From DATFQE01 sp035264445 (GTDB taxonomy: Bacteria > Actinomycetota > Thermoleophilia > Gaiellales > Gaiellaceae), in NCBI GenBank assembly GCA_035264445.1, contig DATFQE010000162.1, positions 1-9,538 of the forward strand: 9,538 bases of DNA. The letters are read 5' to 3'. Shown in pieces: positions 6,076 to 9,538 of the stretch (position 1 is the first letter of the stretch; the number at the start of each line of letters is the position of its first letter). The translations under genes were made by a program, and so were the position numbers. The notes beneath the pieces were generated by a model, which saw nothing but the letters and a program-made list of their open reading frames with translations, had not been told where the DNA came from and ran no database searches.

Positions 6076-6357
6076 GGCGCGGAGGAACGAGCCGCCGCCG
6101 ATCACCCGCTCCGCGCGCGGAGCAGCCCGCTCGCGTAGCCCGCGGTCGGACGTCACGAGCCAGTACCGCTGCTCGCTGGCCGCCTCGCGGGCGATCGTGT
6201 CGTCGGCCGTTTCGGAGCTCTCGAAGACGACGCGCGCGTCGACGTCCTCGCGTGCGGCCCAGTCGGCCACGAGACGCACGAGGTCGTCGCTCGGCACGTT
6301 GGGCCACGCGGAGCGCCGCACGTTCTCCGCGTCGACGAAGACGACCGGCTTGCCGAT
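6058..6357 (-). CDS. NYN/PIN-like nuclease domain protein (YacP-like), apparent ATC start
   Basis: 99 residues if begun at ATC 6357. The N-terminal strand reads IGKPVVFVDAENVRRS, with Asp9 and Asn12 of the NYN 'VDxxNV' motif. Further on are ESSETADDTIAREA (Asp52, Asp53) and YWLVTSDRGLRER (Asp71), then GGGSFLRAL. Together they give the acidic cluster of PIN/NYN RNases. The first ordinary start in frame is GTG at 6321, which would remove the whole first strand and Asp9, so it is unlikely. A TAA at 6360-6358 directly precedes the ATC, and GGAGGAG lies 5 bases upstream of it, a well-placed ribosome-binding site. Alternatives are a nonsense mutation in a longer gene that began at ATG 6384, or a sequence error. 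The protein may be a tRNA or mRNA endonuclease; its target is unknown. Confidence 0.72.
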   Translation of the reverse strand: MGKPVVFVDAENVRRSAWPNVPSDDLVRLVADWAAREDVDARVVFESSETADDTIAREAASEQRYWLVTSDRGLRERAAPRAERVIGGGSFLRALRGVE

Positions 6358-6358
6358 T

Positions 6359-6399
6359 TAGACTCCTCCGATCGAGGACGACATCACGACTCAGGAGGT
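6359..6399 (+). promoter_or_regulatory. Candidate -10 and strong ribosome-binding site of the secreted protein gene
   Basis: TAGACT at 6359-6364 matches TAnnnT and would give a leader of about 35 bases. AGGAGGT at 6393-6399 is a near-perfect Shine-Dalgarno sequence ending 6 bases before the ATG at 6406. Among the + strand genes here this is the only start with a classical ribosome-binding site. The -10 overlaps the first codons and the stop of the mini-ORF ahead of the divergent NYN gene. No clear -35 is visible, so the -10 is tentative while the ribosome-binding site is firm. Confidence 0.6.
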
Positions 6400-6405
6400 A
6401 TATCG

Positions 6406-6795
6406 ATGAAGCGGGTTCTCGTCATCGCCCTCATCGCGCTGGTGGCACTGGCGGTGGCGGCGCCCGCGCCGGCCGCCGGCCCGACGCTCAAGTCCCTGGC
6501 GCGTCAGATCACGGCGCTCCAGAAGCAGGTCAAGACCCTGAAGAAGCAGGTCACCGAGGCCCGCGGCACGGCCGCGACCGCGCTCGTTTACAGCGGGTGC
6601 TCGACGGCGGTGACAGCCGACGCGCTCCAGGGAACATGGACGCTCCTCGACCAGAAGAGCGCCACGGGCTTCGGGCCGCAGACGCCCGTCAACGACTACC
6701 AGAATTGCCAGTTCCTGCGCATCACCCGGGCGCCCACGACAGTGCCGCCGAACGTCTCTGTGTTCAACGCCCTGCTGGCGCTCTTCCGGGGCTAG
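6406..6795 (+). CDS. Secreted small coiled-coil protein of unknown function
   Basis: 129 residues. The N-terminus MKRVLVIALIALVALAVAAP is a clear Sec signal peptide: two basic residues, a hydrophobic core, and an APAPAAG cleavage region near residues 20-25. The mature part begins with a heptad-rich, Lys/Gln-rich helix (LKSLARQITALQKQVKTLKKQV, core TALQKQVKTLKKQV, about residues 28-49), likely a short coiled coil. The rest is a small domain with two cysteines, in YSGCST and NCQFLR, which could form a disulphide outside the cell. The layout is common among uncharacterised Thermoleophilia proteins, but I cannot assign a function. The start is fixed by the signal peptide and AGGAGGT 6 bases upstream. 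Its TAG shares the palindrome CTAG (6792-6795) with the stop of the convergent gene. Confidence 0.8.
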   Translation: MKRVLVIALIALVALAVAAPAPAAGPTLKSLARQITALQKQVKTLKKQVTEARGTAATALVYSGCSTAVTADALQGTWTLLDQKSATGFGPQTPVNDYQNCQFLRITRAPTTVPPNVSVFNALLALFRG

Positions 6796-7379
6796 CGCGC
6801 GATCTCGCGCTGGGGCTCGATCAGATCGAGCCCCTCTGCGAGCGTGAAGAACGCACGGGCGAACGGCGAGTGCTCCGTGCGGCGGCGCACGTCGTCCCAG
6901 TCCACCTGCTCGCGGACCGCGCGCGTCATCTCGATCAGCGTGTCGAACTCGAGCTCGTGCTCGCGCAGGGCGAGCAGCTTGGAGACGAGCACGTCGCCGG
7001 GCGCGACGACCTTCACCTTGATCGCCATCACCTCGAGCTCGTCGCCGCGCGCGAGCATGTCGTCGGTGACCGGGTTCTCGGTCGGCCGGAAGATCAGGTC
7101 GACCAGCACGTCGTTCTCGTCGTGCGCTTTGAAGAGCCACCCTTCCGGCGGGCGCTCCGGCTTCATCCCGGCCTCGACCAGCGCCTGCAGCGCGCGCTCG
7201 GCGTCCTCCTCCTTGACGAGGAAGTCGAGGTCGTGGTCGCGCTCGGGCCCGCCGCGCGCCCAGATCGCGAGGCCGCCGCCGAGCAGGTGCGGGACCTTCG
7301 CCTCGCGCAGCGCCGCGACCGTCTTCTTGAGCGTCGCGACGAGCTCCCCGAAGGGAGCTCCGTTCTCCGAGCTGCTCAT
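6792..7379 (-). CDS. Nucleotidyltransferase-fold protein
   Basis: 195 residues. The pol-beta-like nucleotidyltransferase core is visible: VPHLLGGGLAIWARGG (29-44, the GG...AxxARG helix-turn), RDHDLDFLV (Asp50 and Asp52, the D-x-D metal pair) and VLVDLIF (Asp94, the third carboxylate). The pattern resembles substrate-loading families such as AbiEii-type or stand-alone kanamycin-type transferases; I cannot choose a substrate. The C-terminal half is helical (SKLLALREHELEF, then a WDDVRRR helix). The start is ATG 7379, 7 bases after TAGCGT with TTGAAC upstream, fitting a leaderless mRNA. It diverges from the phosphoesterase and shares its stop tetranucleotide with the secreted-protein gene. A stable hairpin lies in codons 7-13. 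Confidence 0.75.
   Translation of the reverse strand: MSSSENGAPFGELVATLKKTVAALREAKVPHLLGGGLAIWARGGPERDHDLDFLVKEEDAERALQALVEAGMKPERPPEGWLFKAHDENDVLVDLIFRPTENPVTDDMLARGDELEVMAIKVKVVAPGDVLVSKLLALREHELEFDTLIEMTRAVREQVDWDDVRRRTEHSPFARAFFTLAEGLDLIEPQREIAR
7341..7360 (-). repeat. Perfect hairpin with UUCG loop in the start of the nucleotidyltransferase mRNA
   Basis: On the - strand (mRNA sense) the arms GAGCTCCC and GGGAGCTC enclose the loop TTCG, giving 8 base pairs closed by C-G around UUCG, the exceptionally stable cUUCGg tetraloop. It spans nucleotides 20-39 counted from the ATG and encodes part of GAPFGEL. If the mRNA is leaderless the hairpin sits just downstream of the initiating ribosome. 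There is no U-tract, so it is not a terminator. Confidence 0.7.
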
Positions 7380-7385
7380 GCTGTC

Positions 7386-7414
7386 TACGCTACCCGCCCC
7401 AGTGACGGGTTCAA
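7386..7414. promoter_or_regulatory. Divergent promoter with shared TACGCTA -10 heptamer
   Basis: TACGCTA (7386-7392) reads TACGCT on + and TAGCGT on -. On -, TTGAAC (7414-7409) lies 16 bases upstream of TAGCGT, and the hexamer ends 7 bases before the ATG at 7379: a complete leaderless promoter for the nucleotidyltransferase. On +, TTCTCC (7363-7368) lies 17 bases upstream of TACGCT, and the hexamer ends 10 bases before the GTG at 7402, so the phosphoesterase mRNA would be leaderless or have a leader of a few bases. The - direction is well supported, the + direction less so. Confidence 0.6.
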
Positions 7415-8196
7415 CCATCAGGGTCGCGGCAGCCGGCGACATCCATTGCCACGAGGGGAACCGCGACGAGATCGCGGGCGCGTTCGAGCGGATCGCCGAG
7501 TGTGCCGACCTCGTCGTGCTCGCGGGCGACCTGACCACGCACGGGGAGCCCGAGCAGGCCGCCGTGCTCGCGGACGCCTGCCGCGACCTCGACGTGCCGG
7601 TGTTCACCGTCCTCGGGAACCACGACTGGCACGCGAACCGCGTCGACGAGCTGCTGCAAGTGCTCCAGAGCGGCGGCATCGTGGTGATCGACCGGCGCAG
7701 CGCGACCTGCGACGTGCGCGGCGTGAAGGTCGGCCTCGCCGGCGCGAAGGGGTTCGTCGGCGGCTTCCCGGATTCGACGCTCCCCGACTTCGGGGAGCCG
7801 CTGATGCGCGCCATCTACGCCGAGACCGGCGCCGAGGTGCGCGCGCTCGACGTCGCGCTCGACGAGATTGCAGGCTGCCCGATCCGGATCGCGCTGCTGC
7901 ACTACGCGCCGACGACCACGACGCTCGAGGGCGAGCGGCAGACGATCTGGAGCTTCCTGGGCAGCGACCGCCTCGCCGGGCCGATCGCCGCGCACCTTCC
8001 GACAGTCGTGGTGCACGGCCACGGCCACAACGGCACGTTCGAGGGCTTCATCGGGCCGGTTCCCGTGTTCAACGTCGCCCTCCACGTGCTGGGCGCCGAC
8101 TTCTGGGTCTTCGAGTTCGACGCGCAGGGCCGCCTGCTCCACAAGCGGAGCGAGCCCGAGCCGGCGCTACGAGCCGCGCAGCACGCCGAGACCTAG
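7402..8196 (+). CDS. Calcineurin-like metallophosphoesterase
   Basis: 264 residues from GTG 7402. All five blocks of the calcineurin-like fold are present: GDIHCH (Asp13, His15), LAGDLTTHG (Asp43), VLGNHDWH (Asn73, His74), LLHYAP (His167) and VVVHGHGHNG (His205, His207). They form the usual two-metal centre, so phosphomonoester or phosphodiester hydrolysis is expected; the substrate is unknown. GDxHCH rather than the usual GDxHG, and HGHGHNG at the end, resemble small YfcE/ICC-type members. An ATG at 7378 is also in frame and would add 8 residues, but it lies upstream of the likely -10, so it may not be transcribed. The gene diverges from the nucleotidyltransferase across 22 bp, and its TAG shares CTAG (8193-8196) with the stop of the convergent YjbQ-family gene. 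Confidence 0.87.
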   Translation: MTGSTIRVAAAGDIHCHEGNRDEIAGAFERIAECADLVVLAGDLTTHGEPEQAAVLADACRDLDVPVFTVLGNHDWHANRVDELLQVLQSGGIVVIDRRSATCDVRGVKVGLAGAKGFVGGFPDSTLPDFGEPLMRAIYAETGAEVRALDVALDEIAGCPIRIALLHYAPTTTTLEGERQTIWSFLGSDRLAGPIAAHLPTVVVHGHGHNGTFEGFIGPVPVFNVALHVLGADFWVFEFDAQGRLLHKRSEPEPALRAAQHAET

Positions 8197-8645
8197 GAGC
8201 CGACGACCTGGACCAGCCAGCGGCGGTCGCGCTCGCGGTCGAGCTCGATGAAGAGCACGCGCTGCCAGGTCCCGAGCAGGAGCTCGCCGTCGCGAACTGG
8301 AATCGACTCGCCGGCCGAGCCGAGCAGCATCGACATGCAGTGCGAGTGGCCGTTGCCGAACTCCATGTCCTCCTCGCAGATGTTCTCGGTGCGCTTGTCC
8401 CAGTCGTCGTGCGCGTAGTAGCCCTCCTGCGGCACCAGCCGCTTGAGCAGCGAGGCGAAGTCCTCCATGAACCCCTGCTCGAACTCGTTCACCCGGACAC
8501 AGCAGGTGGTGTGCGGCGAGTAGATGCACGCGATGCCGTCCTTGATCCCGCTCTCGCCGACGGCCGCGTTAACCTCGTCCGTGATGTCGCGGACCGAGAG
8601 ACCCCCGGTCGTGCGCAGGCGGCGTTCGTGCTGGAAGACCTTCAC
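8193..8645 (-). CDS. YjbQ-family protein (UPF0047)
   Basis: 150 residues, matching the whole family length (about 140). Signatures: VRDITDEVNAAVGESGIKDG (about 18-37), SPHTTCCVRVNE (His45, Thr46, Thr47), YYAHDD (His79), GNGHSHCMSMLLG (His100, His102) and LLLGTWQRVLFIELD near the end. The His and acidic residues line a metal-like pocket in known structures; E. coli YjbQ shows weak thiamin phosphate synthase activity, but the true role is not settled. Five cysteines (40, 48, 49, 90, 103), with the first three near the HTT motif, seem high for the family. The GTG at 8645 begins the conserved VKVFQHE strand. TAGCAT at 8661-8656 is a possible -10, 10 bases upstream of the start. The 3' end shares CTAG with the phosphoesterase stop. 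Confidence 0.9.
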   Translation of the reverse strand: MKVFQHERRLRTTGGLSVRDITDEVNAAVGESGIKDGIACIYSPHTTCCVRVNEFEQGFMEDFASLLKRLVPQEGYYAHDDWDKRTENICEEDMEFGNGHSHCMSMLLGSAGESIPVRDGELLLGTWQRVLFIELDRERDRRWLVQVVGS

Positions 8646-8655
8646 GGCGGGCCAG

Positions 8656-8661
8656 ATGCTA
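8656..8661 (-). promoter_or_regulatory. Candidate -10 of the YjbQ-family gene
   Basis: TAGCAT on the - strand matches TAnnnT and ends 10 bases before the GTG at 8645, implying no leader or one of a few bases. No -35 is evident and no Shine-Dalgarno sequence lies between. It is tentative, based on position and on agreement with the neighbouring starts. Confidence 0.35.
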
Positions 8662-8697
8662 TCGCCCGTTCGTGGGGGCGGTGTGCAGATCCTCGGC

Positions 8698-8703
8698 TAG
8701 GCT
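8698..8703 (+). promoter_or_regulatory. -10 element of the tRNA gene
   Basis: TAGGCT, the same hexamer found before the PAS gene, ends 7 bases before the first base of the tRNA (8711). Transcription would begin at or within a few bases of the mature 5' end. No clear -35 can be seen in 8669-8682. Confidence 0.5.
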
Positions 8704-8710
8704 CGTCCCG

Positions 8711-8784
<74 letters not shown>

Positions 8785-8785
8785 A

Positions 8786-8823
8786 GGAGAAAGCTCCCGC
8801 AACGGGGGGCTTTCTCCCGTTTT
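8786..8823 (+). terminator. Intrinsic terminator of the tRNA
   Basis: GGAGAAAGC (8786-8794) pairs with GCTTTCTCC (8809-8817), and the inner TCCC (8795-8798) pairs with GGGG (8805-8808, one G-T), leaving the six-base loop GCAACG. The 13-bp stem begins 2 bases after the tRNA discriminator and is followed by CGTTTT. It is a textbook rho-independent terminator, and the only one I can find in the window. Confidence 0.88.
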
Positions 8824-9225
8824 GCGGCTCGTGCAGCCTGCTCGGGTGGCAACGTAGGAGGCAACGCGCCGGGTAGATTGCGGCAGTCGCGCGCCCGCCC
8901 CGAGGCTGTTCGCCCGGGCCTCGGAGCGCACGCACACACGATGGTCGAAGTGCGCCGCGGGACCCAGACCAAACCAGACCAAACCAGACTAGATTCGCGC
9001 CGCCGCGGGACCGCATGTACACACCCACGAAACTAGGTTACAGGATGATTCAGACCGCCCCCTGCCCGTGATCACGCGCATCGCGCCCGCGCTCACCACG
9101 CTCGCGAAGTAGCACGGCCGCTCGGTCGGCACGAAGCTGCCGACGTCGCGTGTCGGGGGTGCCGAAGACCTCAACGGAAACGGACCGGTGACAATGTCGA
9201 CAGACGCGATGAGTCTCGTGGGCGG
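8824..9225. other. Non-coding stretch between the tRNA terminator and the potassium channel gene
   Basis: About 400 bases with no open frame that I can match to a protein family on either strand. It is less uniform in composition than its surroundings and has an A-rich stretch near 8970-9040. It holds a 10-bp tandem repeat with flanking 12-bp direct repeats, a short local repeat of GGCAACG (in 8848-8867), and nothing that repeats the tRNA 3' end. Position downstream of a tRNA is a common site for integrated elements, but no integrase, transposase or attachment-core copy is visible. It may be degraded sequence, or an untranslated or regulatory region. Confidence 0.6.
8953..9012. repeat. 10-bp tandem repeat bracketed by 12-bp direct repeats
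   Basis: Inside, the unit AAACCAGACC occurs in nearly three copies at 8964-8989 (ccagacc, aaaccagacc, aaaccagac). On either side lies the direct repeat CGCCGCGGGACC at 8953-8964 and 9001-9012, 48 bp apart. The arrangement suggests local duplication or slippage, or an array of sites on one helical face (10-bp phasing). No function is assigned. Confidence 0.75.
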
Positions 9226-9538
9226 TTAGTAGCCGCCCGTTCGGGCCTTCAACTCGGCGAGTTCGGCCTGGATCTGGTGGAGCGCGTCCATCATCTCCGT
9301 GTGCTCGCTGCTTCTCTCCTCGCGCACGAACCGAGAAGCGATGGCGGCCGTGAGGAGCGACAGGAAGCTGATCCCGACGAACATCAGAGCGATCCCGACC
9401 ACCCTGCCCCCCACGGTGTGAGGCGTCAGGTCGCCGTACCCGACCGTCGTCACGGTCACGACGGCCCACCAGACCCCATCCCAAAGGGTTCCGAACTCTG
9501 TTTCGGCGGCGTACTCTGCGGCCCCTCCAAGCACCACG
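9226..9538 (-). CDS. Two-transmembrane potassium channel (ion channel domain), C-terminal part
   Basis: About 104 codons are visible; the gene begins beyond the right edge. The pore region is clear: WDGVWWAVVTVTTVGYGDLTP, given here by its core TVTTVGYGDLTP, contains the K+ selectivity filter TVGYGD (encoded at 9447-9430). It is followed by one hydrophobic inner helix (VVGIALMFVGISFLSLLTAAIA) and a short polar C-terminus, MMDALHQIQAELAELKART, probably a coiled coil for tetramer assembly. No RCK domain follows. The first visible GTG, at 9537, is inside the gene; an outer helix and N-terminus must lie outside the window. The TAA at 9228-9226 lies in the loop of a small GC stem (9220-9225 with 9233-9238). 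The channel is expected in the cytoplasmic membrane; gating is unknown. Confidence 0.9.
   Translation of the reverse strand, partial: VVLGGAAEYAAETEFGTLWDGVWWAVVTVTTVGYGDLTPHTVGGRVVGIALMFVGISFLSLLTAAIASRFVREERSSEHTEMMDALHQIQAELAELKARTGGY

Noticed and set aside
6792..8196. Nucleotidyltransferase and phosphoesterase as a toxin-antitoxin or nucleotide-signalling defence pair
   Set aside because: They are divergent and not an operon, neither protein has effector or HEPN-like partners, and the nucleotidyltransferase shows no CD-NTase-specific features I can recognise.
9034..9071. TAGGTT followed 5 bases later by ATG and an 8-codon frame (MIQTAPCP)
   Set aside because: The spacing is slightly short, no -35 is present, and a peptide this short cannot be told from chance.
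8989..9174. A 61-codon - strand frame as a possible integrase or phage remnant next to the tRNA
   Set aside because: No recombinase motif or catalytic residue pattern, and no duplicated tRNA 3' end in the stretch.
9220..9238. GC stem (GGGCGG / CCGCCC) around the potassium channel stop as a terminator
   Set aside because: Only six pairs and no T-tract in the direction of transcription; may be incidental.

Overview
The window is about 70% GC with very little intergenic space. It looks like a chromosomal segment from a high-GC actinobacterium. An F420-type luciferase-like oxidoreductase, a single-domain QueF, many GTG starts, a tRNA without encoded CCA, and promoters placed so that mRNAs would begin at the start codon all fit Actinomycetota. 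The style of the small zinc-ribbon protein and the secreted coiled-coil protein suggests Thermoleophilia (Gaiellales or Solirubrobacterales), but that placement is inference from protein style, not a computed assignment.

Layout from left to right. (1) 1-1019, + strand: the 3' end of iolB (5-deoxy-glucuronate isomerase), overlapped by one base by an IolE-like TIM-barrel enzyme; this is the tail of a myo-inositol catabolic operon. (2) 1039-3627, - strand: an operon read queF, then an F420-type luciferase-like oxidoreductase, then a polysaccharide flippase of the MOP superfamily. (3) 3646-4435: a nucleoside 2-deoxyribosyltransferase-like gene (+), divergent from queF and convergent with a two-CBS-domain protein (-). 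(4) 4499-5772, + strand: a single-PAS protein translationally coupled to a metallo-beta-lactamase-fold hydrolase. (5) 5842-6357: a small zinc-ribbon protein (+) whose 3' end overlaps a NYN/PIN-type nuclease (-) that seems to start at ATC. (6) 6406-8645: a secreted coiled-coil protein (+), a nucleotidyltransferase (-), a calcineurin-like phosphoesterase (+) and a YjbQ-family protein (-). (7) 8711-8784: a tRNA with anticodon CAT, followed by an intrinsic terminator. (8) 8824-9225: a non-coding stretch with a 10-bp tandem repeat. (9) 9226 to the window edge: a TVGYGD potassium channel (-), cut by the edge.

The strongest theme is regulatory architecture rather than a new enzyme cassette. From 3.6 kb to 8.7 kb nearly every protein gene flips strand. 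Divergent neighbours are 18-63 bp apart and convergent neighbours overlap at their 3' ends; two of the overlaps share one CTAG that supplies both stop codons. Several starts are preceded by a TAnnnT -10 hexamer whose end lies 6-7 bases before the start codon, the spacing expected for leaderless mRNAs. At two divergent pairs (queF / deoxyribosyltransferase, and nucleotidyltransferase / phosphoesterase) one TAnnnTA heptamer reads as a -10 element on both strands. At queF it sits in a perfect 17-bp palindrome that nearly fills the 18-bp gap.

Other points are the apparent ATC start of the NYN nuclease, a cUUCGg-capped hairpin at nucleotides 20-39 of a probably leaderless mRNA, and a His-to-Cys change in the QueF active-site motif. 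I see no CRISPR array, insertion sequence, prophage gene or recognisable defence cassette.
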